Assembly (NCBI RefSeq): GCF_013466425.1
Contig: NZ_CP059165.1
Coordinates: 2,790,001 to 2,854,000 of the forward strand
Source of the DNA: Mycobacterium vicinigordonae
GTDB taxonomy: Bacteria > Actinomycetota > Actinomycetes > Mycobacteriales > Mycobacteriaceae
Direction: 5' to 3'
DNA: 64,000 nt
The notes beneath the pieces were generated by a model. It was not told the DNA's origin and did not search any database. It saw only the letters and a program-made list of their open reading frames with translations. The position numbers and the translations under genes were made by a program. Numbering within the stretch: position 1 is the stretch's first letter; each line of letters opens with the position of its first letter. Below, piece after piece: positions 36,276 through 45,337 of this stretch.

Positions 36276-37586
36276 CTAACCACCGAACAGCAGGTACAGA
36301 CCGGTGAAGGTGTACCCAACCATCACGAGCATCATCGTTAGCTGACCGGTGAGTTGATGGCCGGCCGGCAGCAACCGTAACGCCTTATCGTGTGCCGCGA
36401 TCACCGCCACGATATGCCCGGTCACCACGCAGGCCACCTTGATGGTGGCCAGCACAGGCGGGTGCATCGACAACACGTAGGCCACCTGCCAGCCGCGACT
36501 GAGGGGGTCGGCCACGGCGATCGCGGCCTGCTGTCCGCGCTCCACCAGATAGGTCAGGTAATGCGCGAAGACGTAGCCCACCACTATCGGGATCAGCGAG
36601 TGCGCCATCTCGCCGGGTAACGCCCGGCGCCGTGGGGCGTCCAGGCCGCCGGTCGCGCGCGCCGCGAACGAAAACGTCAGCGCGACGACCGAAATGAACA
36701 CCACCAGACCCAAGCTGCGCAGCGCCGACGAGGCTAGCGGGTCGGCATGGGTCACGCTGTCGGAGAAGTTGCGCCAGGTCGGCGAGGCCGAGAAACTGTC
36801 GAATGCCGTGGAGCCGAGCAGTGCCGCTAACACCATCACCAGGCCCGGGCGCACCGGCATCGACGGCAGGTGGTCGAAGGGATTGCCGATGACGATGCGA
36901 CCGTCGTGTCGGCGAAACGGCGAGAGCCGCGACACCGCCATGCTGTAGACGCCGAATGGGTCGGCCCGTGTCAGACAGCGCCGACCGCACAGCCACGCGC
37001 CGCTCAGCAGTGCCACCGTATAGACCAGTAGCCACGCCTTCACACCGCTCAGCGACGCCGAATTCGGGCTCGCCAGTTCCATCCATACGAACGCGAATAA
37101 CCCGGCCGCCGCCGGCCGGTACCCCCAGCTTTCCGGGTAGGCGAGCCGCGGCTCAGCCAGCCGGTCAGGCAGAGCGCGCCGCAGCAGCAAGTACAGCGTC
37201 TGCACCGGTGAGATCACCCGCCACACCGGCCCGAACATCAGCGACAGTGCCACCAATCCCACCCACAACAGCACGTAGAACGCACCGAGCAGGCCGTTGG
37301 CCGGGCTCTGCGGCCCCCACATCCCGACCAGGATCACCCACACCGCGAAGGCGAAGGCAAGACCAGCGGCCGTCGCGCGAGCAAAAGGGGAGTCGACCAG
37401 CTGGGTCAATACCGCGGGCAGCGGGCGACCGGGTTTGTCAGGGTCGAACCGGGGCCGTTTCCATGCGAACGCCACCAGCGCGAATGTGAATGTCAGCGCC
37501 CAGGCCGCACCCACCATGGCGTAGGCGTAGGGGACCGGTAGATCGCCCGAGCCGCCGAGGCCGTGGGCCAGCAGCGACGAGCTCAC
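36276..37586 (-). CDS. Polytopic membrane protein of unknown function
   Basis: 436 residues with roughly ten hydrophobic segments, starting PYAYAMVGAAWALTFTFALVAF. Possible functional groups are HYLTYLVERGQQAAI, GWQVAYVLSMHPP, and His residues at HGLGG, AHSL and AHDK. I do not recognise a named family. It starts with a GTG overlapping the stop of the cupredoxin-like lipoprotein gene, and the cyclase gene follows after 47 bp. Co-translation suggests it works with the lipoprotein and with the broken membrane protein upstream, perhaps in metal or electron handling. That is inference. Confidence 0.8.
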   Translation of the reverse strand: MSSSLLAHGLGGSGDLPVPYAYAMVGAAWALTFTFALVAFAWKRPRFDPDKPGRPLPAVLTQLVDSPFARATAAGLAFAFAVWVILVGMWGPQSPANGLLGAFYVLLWVGLVALSLMFGPVWRVISPVQTLYLLLRRALPDRLAEPRLAYPESWGYRPAAAGLFAFVWMELASPNSASLSGVKAWLLVYTVALLSGAWLCGRRCLTRADPFGVYSMAVSRLSPFRRHDGRIVIGNPFDHLPSMPVRPGLVMVLAALLGSTAFDSFSASPTWRNFSDSVTHADPLASSALRSLGLVVFISVVALTFSFAARATGGLDAPRRRALPGEMAHSLIPIVVGYVFAHYLTYLVERGQQAAIAVADPLSRGWQVAYVLSMHPPVLATIKVACVVTGHIVAVIAAHDKALRLLPAGHQLTGQLTMMLVMVGYTFTGLYLLFGG

Positions 37587-37945
37587 GATTGCACTTGGAT
37601 GGTGGCGATCGTCCGGTGCAGGTGGTGCAGTTCGACGTCGACGCTGCCCGGTACGTCGACAGTGAACTGGAAGGTCTGGTCGGGGGTGGCGGCCACGTGA
37701 AACTTGTGGTCGGGCGTCGAATGCACGTGCAGTTCGTCGGTGACATCGCTGCTGACACGCAGGTTGATCTGTTGGCCGACCGAGGCATGCAAGGTGGCGT
37801 TGGTCGGCGTCACCTGCCCGTTGGCGATGACAACGTCGACGATCAGGGCTTGCGACCTCGGCTTGCTCGGCGACTTACCGCCGCAGCCCACCAACGTCGC
37901 GGTCAGTGCGACTACGGCGAGGACTAAACCAAGGACGCGAGCCAC
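37583..37945 (-). CDS. Lipoprotein with cupredoxin-like His-rich domain
   Basis: 120 residues. The signal peptide ends in the lipobox LVGC, with Cys21 as lipidation site. The mature part has a beta-rich pattern: ATLHASVGQQINLRVSSDVTDELHVHS, then FQFTVDVPGSVDVELHHLHRTIATIQV, as in cupredoxin_1/EfeO-type domains. Seven His residues (73, 75, 80, 83, 107, 108, 110) cluster in the two loops where cupredoxins hold copper. The usual Cys/Met ligands are absent. GTG start at 37945, 2 bp after the upstream gene's stop and overlapping the next gene (GTGA). Anchored outside the membrane; copper or other metal binding is inferred. Confidence 0.8.
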   Translation of the reverse strand: MARVLGLVLAVVALTATLVGCGGKSPSKPRSQALIVDVVIANGQVTPTNATLHASVGQQINLRVSSDVTDELHVHSTPDHKFHVAATPDQTFQFTVDVPGSVDVELHHLHRTIATIQVQS

Positions 37946-37947
37946 AG

Positions 37948-39799
37948 TTAAGCCGCCCGGGGAAGCGGAGTTTCCTCTTCTTCGGTCAGCCTGGGTTCGC
38001 TGGTCCCGCCGTTGATTCGCCCCGCGCCCCAGGTGATTCCCGCGATCACCATCAGTGTGAGGATCAGCACCACGATCGAACCGGCGTTGAACAGCCAAAC
38101 CGGGGCGTTCTGATCGCGTTCGCGCTGCAGGATGGTGATCTCCTGGACGAACGGTCGTGTGCTGTTGGCCAGTGCCGGCACCTCAGCGGCGGGAATGGCC
38201 TCGTCGGCCGGCTCCCAGATCGGCACGGCGGTCATCGTGTAGCCGTCCTGCGCCCGAAGCAACGTCTTCCACTTGCCCCAGACGGGGATCGGCTGGGTGG
38301 AGCGGTAGTGGCCGGGACCGACCTTCTCGAGGCGGTCGATCACCAAGCCGCGATTGTTCTCCATGCCGCCCTGCCAGGACAGGATCGTCAGCCAGTTGGG
38401 ATTGTCGCCGACCACGTTGGCCGGGTTGAGCTGCACGTCGGCCGACACCATGCGTTTGCCCGGTTCGCTCGGCAGGTCGGTCAAGGCGATGGTGGCGCTG
38501 TCCTGCTTGGGCACCACGATGTGCAGGCCATTGGCCACCGTTGTACCGATCACCAGCACTGCCAGCACCACCACCGAGATTCCGATCGAGCGGCGCGGTA
38601 GGCGCTGCCCGGTGAGCACCATGCCCAGCAGCGCACCGCAAATGCCCATCAGCACCGCCACCGGCACCGCCATGGCCAGCGCTTCACCCCACATTCCCGT
38701 CGGCCACGGGTAGTGGTAGACGGTGCCGATCCACAGCGACTCCAGCCAGAGCCCGATAGTGCCGACACCGAGACCGGCCGTCGCGCCGAACACGATTGGA
38801 CGCGTATATAGGGGTGTCAACGCCACCACCTCGACCACCAGCGCCGGCCCCAGGTAGAGCGGGAACCAGCTGATCGGTGCCCCCAACACGGGACCCACCA
38901 GGAGCGCGACACCGCCGCGTAAAGCGATCGCGAACAGCGCGGCGACGATCGCGGCGCCTTTTCCCAGCGTCATACGCGCAACCACCAGACCCAGCGCCGC
39001 AACTCCGGCAATCATCATCGGCTGCAGCACCAGGCGGAATTGCTCGACCCCGAAGTCGTACTCGATCTGATATGAAGTCGTACTCGATCTGATATACCGA
39101 CAGCCCGATCAGCAGGCCACCGCAGGACAGGTAGCGCAGAAATCGGACGAACGGCCGTTCGGTGGGCGCGTCCGGCAGGGCCCGTCCGCCCTCGTATTCC
39201 AGCATCAGCACCGCGAACAGGGAGAAGCACGCGCCGCCGATCATCATCAGGTGCGTTGGGCCCCACAGGGTCACGTCCTGGCCGAACAGGCGGTGCCAAA
39301 TGTCGTCGAGCGGGAATCCGATCAGCGCATACAGACCACACCCGGCCATCAGCACCCCACCCACGGGTGCGTGCCAGGTCTTGGTGATGCGCACCGCCGC
39401 TGGACCGGGCTTGTCGAACGGCAGTACCACCGCGATCATTCCCGCCAGGAATATCCCGAACAGGCCGATGATGATGAAGTAGTGCGCGGGATTGGCCAGC
39501 GGACCAGGGTCACGGCCTTCGCCGATGTGCCAGCTCACGTCCCAGATGAATCCGAACAGCGCGCAGATGATGAAGGTGGTGAAGACCAGCACCGGTAGCG
39601 CCACCCACGGCGGCCGGTTGAACTTGACGCCCAGCCAGTCTGCGAAACGGCCGAACCAGGCTATGCGGTGAGTGCGGTGGCAATAGCCGATCCACAGCAT
39701 CGCCAAGGCGATCACCATCGCGGCAATGGAAAGCCCGATGACCTGATCCAAACCTGCGCCTCGAGCCGGCGCGTCTTCTGCAACAACTGACAGAACCAC
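37948..39799 (-). pseudogene. Polytopic membrane protein gene interrupted by a 22-bp tandem duplication
   Basis: Read from GTG 39799 (GGGAGG eight bases upstream), the frame encodes multiple membrane segments with FGFIWDVSWHIGEGRDPG and LWGPTHLMMIGGACF. It then shifts at 39073 where 22 bp are exactly repeated, and ends early at 38684 (371 residues). The correct continuation runs in another frame to the stop at 37948 (FPLYLGPALVVEVVAL, further TM segments and a C-terminal extracytoplasmic part). Removing one copy leaves 1830 bp, exactly 610 codons, so a 609-residue protein is restored. Family unknown; first gene of the operon. Recent mutation, reversible slippage or an assembly error are all possible. 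Confidence 0.8.
39052..39095. repeat. Exact 22-bp tandem duplication
   Basis: Two adjacent identical copies (39052-39073 and 39074-39095) begin gaagtcgtactcg and end atctgatat. The length is not a multiple of three, so the duplication shifts the reading frame of the membrane protein gene. No inverted repeats or insertion sequence accompany it, which fits replication slippage. Confidence 0.95.
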
Positions 39800-40319
39800 C
39801 GCTATCGCCTCCCAGTTCGCCGAACCACGGAAACCCCGAAACACGCGTCATCGACCGCCGCCAACTTTTAATTGTGAACCATTGATGCCCATTTGCCGCC
39901 TCCGCTAATCCCCGTTTCAACGGGTCTGATGCCGAGGTCCGGAGCGATGTTGGTTGGGGGTAAGTCGTCGCCTGATCCAATGTTTCGCTCACGCAGATCA
40001 GAATGGTGCCGGGAGTTTGCACGGCATCGCTTATGTCCGCGGTCATTTGTGGTTCACCGCGACCTAACCCTCAATTTGCCAACTGCTTACGTTTTGCTGC
40101 TGCCGCGGCAGCGTGGTGCTGCGCGCGACTCGGTGGCTTTTCTGTGAAGGACTGTCAGCTGGGTCGCATACGTTTCCGGCGGGTTCGCGGCCAGATGCTC
40201 GGTCTCGGGTCGATTGAAATTGTTGTCGCCCGACCGCACGGGGGCGTTGGACGTGCTGTTGCCACACCGCAACAGTGCCCGGCGAACCGCAGCGGTCCAC
40301 TGCAGGAGGGGAGCCGACC
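39800..40319. other. Divergent upstream region of the membrane operon and the PPE pair
   Basis: 520 bp without a convincing gene. It holds the leader of the minus-strand operon (GGGAGG at 39808-39813) and the promoter region of the first PPE gene. A 14-bp palindrome GCTGCCGCGGCAGC lies at 40099-40112. AT-rich patches near 39866-39885 are candidate promoter cores for the minus-strand operon. GGAGGGGAG just before 40320 is the PPE ribosome binding site. Confidence 0.5.
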
Positions 40320-41504
40320 TTGCTCGATTTCGGGGCGCTGTCGCCGGAGGTCAACTCGAGCAGGATGTATGCGGGGCCAGGTTCGCTGCCGCTGATGGCT
40401 TCGGCATCGGCGTGGCAGGCGCTGGCCGGCCAGCTGGAGTCGGTGCGGCGCGGGTATACCGCGACGATTTCGGAGCTGGAGGGCCAAGCCTGGTCCGGCG
40501 ATGCATCTGCCAGCATGGCCGGCGCGGTGCAACCGTATCTCGACTGGATCGCCGAGACAGCGGCGCAAGCCGACGAAGCCGCCACAAGAGCGCGCGCGGC
40601 GATAGCCGCCTACGAGGCGGCGTTTACTGCGACGGTGCCGCCGGCCGTGGTGGCTGCCAACCGCGCGCAGTATCAGGCGCTGGTACGGGCAAATCTGTTC
40701 GGCCAGTACACGGCAGCGGTGGCGGCAATCGAGTCCGACTACGCGGAGATGTGGGCGCAGGACGCTCAAGCGATGTACGGCTACGCGCGGGCCTCCTCGG
40801 CGGCGACGGCACTGACACCGTTCACCGAGCCGCCGCAAACCACGAGTGCCGCGGCCCAGGCGAACCAGGGTGCCGCCCTGGCCGCAGTCGCCGCCAGCAC
40901 GAGCGCGTCGAACTCGCAGTCGACCCTTGCGCAGCTCGTCAACGTCATTCCTCGCGAGCTGGGGAGCCTCGCGGGAGTCAGTTCGACCTCGTCGTCGTCA
41001 TCGTTGCTCAGCACCGTTAGTGAGTTCAACACGCTTTCGTCGCCATCCAATCTCGGTGCCGGCTTTGCCCGCACGATCTTTAGCGGGGCCAGCTTCCTTG
41101 CCGGTGCGTACCGAAGTTTGCTGCAGGCCAAGGACCTGCCTCAGATCGCCAGCGAGGACGCGGCGGCGGCCGCTGCCGCCGGCAGGGGCGCGGTCAAGGC
41201 GGCGGCGCTCGCACCGGCCGGGTCGGTAATTGCCGGCGCAGGCCGGGCCGCGCCGATCGGCGGGTTGTCGGTACCGCCCTCCTGGGCTTCCAGCGCGCCG
41301 GTGGCCAGCGTCGTCGAAGAACCACATTGGTTGTCGGAAGCGGAGCTGAGTGCGACCCCCGCCGGACTGTCCCACACGCCCGGAGCCGGCCCGATGATGG
41401 GCACGAGCGCGTCGGGGAGTCGCTGGGGGCATGCCACGGTCAACAACGTGCTGCGCGTCCCGTCGCGCGGCTTCAAGATGCCGCGCCCGGTCCTTGGCGG
41501 ATAG
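40320..41504 (+). CDS. PPE family protein, SVP subgroup
   Basis: 394 residues. The N-terminal PPE domain (1-175) begins LDFGALSPEVNSSRMYAGPG, with the W-x-G motif in GQAWSGDAS and the [15 protein letters not shown] segment that pairs with PE proteins and EspG. The SVP motif GGLSVPPSW lies near 320, and it ends in MPRPVLGG. TTG 40320 is the start because the family begins [10 protein letters not shown] and GGAGGGGAG precedes it. Probably exported by ESX-5 type VII secretion. No PE partner is next to it, so it may pair with a PE encoded elsewhere. Confidence 0.93.
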   Translation: MLDFGALSPEVNSSRMYAGPGSLPLMASASAWQALAGQLESVRRGYTATISELEGQAWSGDASASMAGAVQPYLDWIAETAAQADEAATRARAAIAAYEAAFTATVPPAVVAANRAQYQALVRANLFGQYTAAVAAIESDYAEMWAQDAQAMYGYARASSAATALTPFTEPPQTTSAAAQANQGAALAAVAASTSASNSQSTLAQLVNVIPRELGSLAGVSSTSSSSSLLSTVSEFNTLSSPSNLGAGFARTIFSGASFLAGAYRSLLQAKDLPQIASEDAAAAAAAGRGAVKAAALAPAGSVIAGAGRAAPIGGLSVPPSWASSAPVASVVEEPHWLSEAELSATPAGLSHTPGAGPMMGTSASGSRWGHATVNNVLRVPSRGFKMPRPVLGG

Positions 41505-41555
41505 TTCTGCGCAGCGTTCCGGCACCAGGGTCTCGCTGTTGTGGAAGGGGCCGTG

Positions 41556-42683
41556 ATGTTTGATTTCGGGGCGCTGCCGCCCGAGATCAACTCGACCCGG
41601 ATTTATGCGGGTCCGGGCTCGTATCCGATGCTGGCGGCCGCCGCGGCATGGGACGCTCTGGCGGCGCAACTTGAACTCTTCGGTACCGGATACTGCGCCG
41701 CGATCGCGACGTTGCAAGGCCAGAGCTGGTCCGGTGCGGCGTCGGCGGCGATGGCCGCGGCTGTCGCACCGTACCTGGCGTGGGTGGCGACGACGGCGCA
41801 GCAAGCTGAGCACAGTGCCAATCAGGCGCGTGCAGCGGCGACTGCTTTCGAGGCGGCCTTCGCCGCGACGGTGCCTCCTACGGAGGTCGCGGCCAACCGG
41901 GCTCTGCTGGCAGCGCTGGTCGCGACGAATTTTTTCGGACAAAACACGGCGGCGATCGCGGCCGTCGAAGCGGCATATGCCGAAATGTGGGCACAGGACG
42001 CCGCGGCAATGTACAACTACGCCGCGTCGTCGTCGACGGCGGTTGTGCTCACACCGTTCTCCGAGCCGCCGCAGACAGCCGGCAATTCGCAGGTCGCCAC
42101 GTCGCAGTTGATATCGGCGCTACCCCAGCACCTGGAGACCCTCGCGACCGAGGGGGCCGCGCCGTCGGCGACCTCGACCCCTGCGCTGACCATCGTGAGT
42201 GAGCTAAACACCCTGACCGGGCCGCTCACCTTGGCGTATCAGATGCCGTACACCACCTTCAGCGGCGGGAGCTTCTTCAACGGCCTCACGCAGTCGAAGA
42301 TCCAGGCCAGTACCTTCGGGGGCATCGAGCAAGCGGAAACGGAGATCGCCCACGACGTCGAGGGCGAAGCCGCCGCAACGGCTGGCGTTCCGACACCGGT
42401 GGCGGCCGGTCTCGGCCAGGGGAAGGCGATTGGCGATCTGACTGTTCCGCAGGGTTGGGCAGGGATCGGCGCGACAACCCCCGGGGCCGAACCCGCGATC
42501 GGGTCGTCGGCACCGCAGTCACGGTTGCTGCCGCCGTGGGCGGGCCACCCGGGCGCCAGATCCTGGGCTGACGTGACGGGCGTCGGGCGTCTGGCCGACG
42601 GCGGGGAGCGGCGCGGCGCCAACACCGCCTTCCGGATGCGAGACCGCCGCTACCGGATACCGCGGCCCGCACTCGGCGGGTGA
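41556..42683 (+). CDS. PPE family protein, SVP-like subgroup
   Basis: 375 residues, 51 bp downstream of the first PPE gene and clearly paralogous to it. It begins [26 protein letters not shown] and has [15 protein letters not shown] and [17 protein letters not shown]. An SVP-like motif GDLTVPQGW (Ser to Thr) lies near 295, and it ends IPRPALGG, matching its neighbour. ATG 41556 with GGAAGGGG upstream. The pair looks like a tandem duplication followed by divergence. Probably secreted or surface-bound via a type VII system. Confidence 0.93.
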   Translation: MFDFGALPPEINSTRIYAGPGSYPMLAAAAAWDALAAQLELFGTGYCAAIATLQGQSWSGAASAAMAAAVAPYLAWVATTAQQAEHSANQARAAATAFEAAFAATVPPTEVAANRALLAALVATNFFGQNTAAIAAVEAAYAEMWAQDAAAMYNYAASSSTAVVLTPFSEPPQTAGNSQVATSQLISALPQHLETLATEGAAPSATSTPALTIVSELNTLTGPLTLAYQMPYTTFSGGSFFNGLTQSKIQASTFGGIEQAETEIAHDVEGEAAATAGVPTPVAAGLGQGKAIGDLTVPQGWAGIGATTPGAEPAIGSSAPQSRLLPPWAGHPGARSWADVTGVGRLADGGERRGANTAFRMRDRRYRIPRPALGG

Positions 42684-42693
42684 GTGCGCGAGT

Positions 42694-42860
42694 CACCCGG
42701 TTCATTGGGCGGTCCCAGCTTCGCCTCGCCTTCGCCGGTCCGCAGACCAACTCCGCCGAGCCTCGCTGAACCACCCGGTTCATTGGGCGGTCCCAGCTTC
42801 GCCTCGCCTTCGCCGGTCCGCAGACCAACTCCGCCGAGCCTCGCTGAACCACCCGGTTCG
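42694..42860. repeat. 78-bp tandem repeat (two full copies plus a short third), MIRU-like
   Basis: The unit starting cacccggttcattgggcggt recurs at 42694 and 42772, exactly 78 bp apart, and its first 11 bases appear again at 42850. The two full copies are identical by eye. The period is a multiple of three, which leaves a long meaningless frame open on the minus strand. Position after a stop codon and unit size fit mycobacterial interspersed repetitive units, whose copy number varies between strains. Confidence 0.85.
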
Positions 42861-42881
42861 GGCAGTCGGCCCGAGCGACCG

Positions 42882-43112
42882 CTAATCCCCGTTGGGCGCC
42901 GACTTGTCGTCCGACTTTTCACCATGGTCGGCACGCCGATCTCGGATGGCGATATAGGAAATCACACCGACGACGATCACCGCCGGAAAGAACGCCGGAA
43001 TGGCCAGCAGCAAAGCGTGATGGGCAGAAACCTGGGTTTGGCACTCGACGACGAAGTGATTCATGGCGGTCGGGTGACCCTCCAAACCGGCAACCAAGAC
43101 GAATCGGTGCAT
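42882..43112 (-). CDS. Small single-pass membrane protein
   Basis: 76 residues from ATG 43112, or 60 from ATG 43064. One strong transmembrane segment (HALLLAIPAFFPAVIVVGVISYIAI) is followed by a charged tail (RDRRADHGEKSDDKSAPNGD), so the C-terminus is probably cytoplasmic. Function unknown; no family recognised. It is divergent from bioB. A GGAGG lies 13 bp before the internal ATG. Confidence 0.55.
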   Translation of the reverse strand: MHRFVLVAGLEGHPTAMNHFVVECQTQVSAHHALLLAIPAFFPAVIVVGVISYIAIRDRRADHGEKSDDKSAPNGD

Positions 43113-43123
43113 AGGCCGCCCGC

Positions 43124-43151
43124 TACCCTAACCTGAACGACATTCGCTCAG
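43124..43151 (+). promoter_or_regulatory. Candidate promoter and operator of bioB
   Basis: A -10-like TACCCT (43124-43129) is followed by an imperfect inverted repeat CTGAACG (43133-43139), five bases, CGCTCAG (43145-43151), matching 6 of 7 pairs and covering the expected transcription start. Biotin genes in related actinobacteria are repressed by BioQ through TGAAC-type palindromes. The half-site fits that, but the spacing is not one I can confirm. Confidence 0.35.
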
Positions 43152-43222
43152 GCTGCCCGAGGCGCGCGGCTCAGAAACGCGTCCACACAGAGAACATCTA
43201 CAGATTTCAGGGGAGTAACCCG

Positions 43223-44272
43223 GTGACTCAAGCGCCAGTTCGACCGACCAGTGCTGCCGGCCAGGATGGCATGGAGGCTTCGGACATTCTCGCGGTCGCC
43301 CGCCAGCAGGTGCTGGAGCGCGGCGAGGGTCTGACCAAGGATCAGGTGTTGCAGGTGCTGCTGCTGTCCGACGACCGGCTGGAGGAGCTGCTGGCCCTGG
43401 CGCACGAGGTACGGATGCGCTGGTGTGGCCCAGAGGTAGAGGTCGAGGGCATCATCAGCCTCAAGACCGGCGGCTGTCCTGAGGACTGTCACTTCTGTTC
43501 CCAGTCGGGGCTGTTCAAATCCCCGGTGCGCAGCGCGTGGCTGGACATCCCCAGCCTGGTCGAGGCGGCCAAGCAGACCGCAAAGTCCGGCGCGACCGAG
43601 TTCTGCATCGTTGCCGCGGTGCGCGGGCCCGACGAGCGGCTGCTCGCCCAGGTCGCGGCGGGCATCGAAGCGATCCGCAACGAGGTCGAGATTCAGATCG
43701 CCTGCTCGCTGGGGATGCTGACCGCCGAACAGGTGGAACGACTGGCGGCGATGGGGGTACACCGCTACAACCACAACCTGGAGACCGCGCGGTCGTTCTT
43801 CACCAACGTCGTCACCACCCACACCTGGGAAGAGCGCTGGCAGACGCTGTCGATGGTGCGCGATGCCGGCATGGAGGTGTGCTGCGGCGGCATCCTGGGC
43901 ATGGGCGAGACGCTGGAGCAGCGCGCCGAATTCGCGGCCGACCTAGCCGAGCTGGATCCCCACGAGGTGCCGCTGAACTTCCTCAACCCGCGCCCCGGAA
44001 CGCCTTTCGGCGACCTCGAGGTGCTGCCCGCTAGCGAAGCGCTCAAAGCGGTGGGTGCGTTCCGGCTGGCGTTGCCGCGCACCATGTTGCGCTTCGCCGG
44101 CGGCCGCGAGATCACGCTCGGCGATCTGGGCGCCAAGCAGGGCATCCTGGGCGGCATCAACGCCGTGATCGTCGGCAACTACTTGACCACGTTGGGGCGT
44201 CCTGCCGAAGCTGATCTGGAGTTGCTCAACGACCTGCAGATGCCGCTGAAGGCACTGAACGCCAGCCTGTAA
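43223..44272 (+). CDS. bioB: Biotin synthase BioB
   Basis: A 349-residue radical-SAM enzyme inserting sulfur into dethiobiotin. The [4Fe-4S] motif C-x3-C-x2-C is CPEDCHFC near 87-94, followed by [37 protein letters not shown] and [13 protein letters not shown] are BioB signatures. GTG start at 43223 with GGGGAG upstream. Its TAA overlaps the bsaP ATG (TAATG), so the two are coupled. It is physically separated from bioAFD by about 10.5 kb of other genes. Confidence 0.98.
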   Translation: MTQAPVRPTSAAGQDGMEASDILAVARQQVLERGEGLTKDQVLQVLLLSDDRLEELLALAHEVRMRWCGPEVEVEGIISLKTGGCPEDCHFCSQSGLFKSPVRSAWLDIPSLVEAAKQTAKSGATEFCIVAAVRGPDERLLAQVAAGIEAIRNEVEIQIACSLGMLTAEQVERLAAMGVHRYNHNLETARSFFTNVVTTHTWEERWQTLSMVRDAGMEVCCGGILGMGETLEQRAEFAADLAELDPHEVPLNFLNPRPGTPFGDLEVLPASEALKAVGAFRLALPRTMLRFAGGREITLGDLGAKQGILGGINAVIVGNYLTTLGRPAEADLELLNDLQMPLKALNASL

Positions 44273-44499
44273 TGACCGGCGATCTGCCGGGCCCGGTGGG
44301 TGCCGGCGCCTACAACGTCTATACCGGCGACCAAGCGGGAACCGCGGTGCCTACCGCGGCCCAGCTGGGTCTGGAGCCGCCCCGGTTCTGCGCCGAGTGC
44401 GGGCGGCGGATGATCGTGCAGGTCCGGCCCGACGGCTGGTGGGCGAAGTGTTCGCGGCACGGACAGGTGGACTCAGCCGATCTGGACGTGCAGCGCTGA
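44272..44499 (+). CDS. bsaP: Biotin synthase auxiliary protein BsaP, Rv1590-like
   Basis: 75 residues. Four candidate metal ligands, Cys40, Cys43, Cys60 and His63, sit in [11 protein letters not shown] and WWAKCSRHG, a C-x2-C ... C-x2-H arrangement that could hold zinc or an Fe-S centre. The orthologue Rv1590 was recently described as a partner needed for mycobacterial BioB to complete sulfur insertion. The start overlaps the bioB stop, so the two are made together. Cytosolic. Confidence 0.85.
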   Translation: MTGDLPGPVGAGAYNVYTGDQAGTAVPTAAQLGLEPPRFCAECGRRMIVQVRPDGWWAKCSRHGQVDSADLDVQR

Positions 44500-44619
44500 T
44501 CAAGTCACGCAGCGCCCTGCGAAGGGCAACTAGAGGTCCTTGCCTCATGCCTACGCTCGGTGCCGGGGGCGCAGCGACTATATGCTCGCGAGGGCCATGG
44601 AATCGGAGGTGAGTGCGGC

Positions 44620-45309
44620 GTGACGGATGGGTTGTCGATGACCCAGGAGCAGCCGGTAGGGGCAGAGCCCAGCCCGGCCAGACCGCGGACATCTCGCAAG
44701 CGCGCATACCTCGTCGTGATCGCCGCGCTGGCGGTGTGCGGAGTGTTGGTGGGCGCGTTGTGGGCGTGGATTGCTCCGTCAATTCACGCGGTGGTGGCGG
44801 TCAGCCGCAAGGGCGAGCGCGTGCACGAATACCTGGGCAGCGAATCGCAGAACTTTTTCGTCGCGCCCGTACTGCTGGCGGGCCTGCTGGGCGTGGTCGC
44901 TGTGGTGGCGGCCGTGGCGGTCTGGCAATGGCGCGACCATCGGGGGCCGCACATGGTCGCGGCACTGACGGCAGGCTTGATCGCTGCCGCCGCGCTGGCC
45001 GCCACGGTGGGCGCGCTGCTGGTTCGGATGCGTTATGGCGCAGTGGATTTCAACACAGTACCGCTCGCTTCGGGTGAGCACTCGTTGACCTATGTCGAAC
45101 TGGCGCCGCCGGTGTTGGTGGGCCACTCGCAGATCTTGATAGCGGCCACCTTGATTTCGCCGGCCGGAATCGCGGCGCTGGTCTACGCCATGGTTGCCAC
45201 CGGCTCGGTGCGCGACGACCTAGGTGGTTACCCGCCGCAGCGTCGGCAAGCTATTTCGTCGATAGTGCTTCCGCCGGTGCCGCCAGCGCCCCCGACACCG
45301 GTCCCTTAG
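44620..45309 (+). CDS. DUF2567-type membrane protein, Rv1591-like
   Basis: 229 residues with four hydrophobic segments (about 30-52, 80-102, 110-133 and 166-190) and a Pro-rich C-terminus (VLPPVPPAPPTPVP). ALWAWIAPSIHAVVAVSRKGERVHEYLGSESQNFF between the first two is the conserved extracytoplasmic loop of the family. Function unknown. GTG 44620 is chosen for the GGAGGTGAG six bases upstream; ATG 44638 is an alternative. It follows bioB-bsaP, as Rv1591 does in M. tuberculosis, after 120 bp. Confidence 0.85.
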   Translation: MTDGLSMTQEQPVGAEPSPARPRTSRKRAYLVVIAALAVCGVLVGALWAWIAPSIHAVVAVSRKGERVHEYLGSESQNFFVAPVLLAGLLGVVAVVAAVAVWQWRDHRGPHMVAALTAGLIAAAALAATVGALLVRMRYGAVDFNTVPLASGEHSLTYVELAPPVLVGHSQILIAATLISPAGIAALVYAMVATGSVRDDLGGYPPQRRQAISSIVLPPVPPAPPTPVP

Positions 45310-45337
45310 CGGCCGCGGCGTCAGAGGGGACAGAGTC

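Noticed and set aside
40099..40112. GC-only palindrome GCTGCCGCGGCAGC upstream of the first PPE gene
   Set aside because: Common in GC-rich DNA. No U-tract follows for a terminator and no promoter element is linked to it.
42286..42852. A minus-strand frame encoding a repeated MVQRGSAELVC-type peptide over the 78-bp repeat
   Set aside because: The periodicity comes from the DNA repeat having a length divisible by three. The frame runs antisense into the PPE gene and has no supported start.
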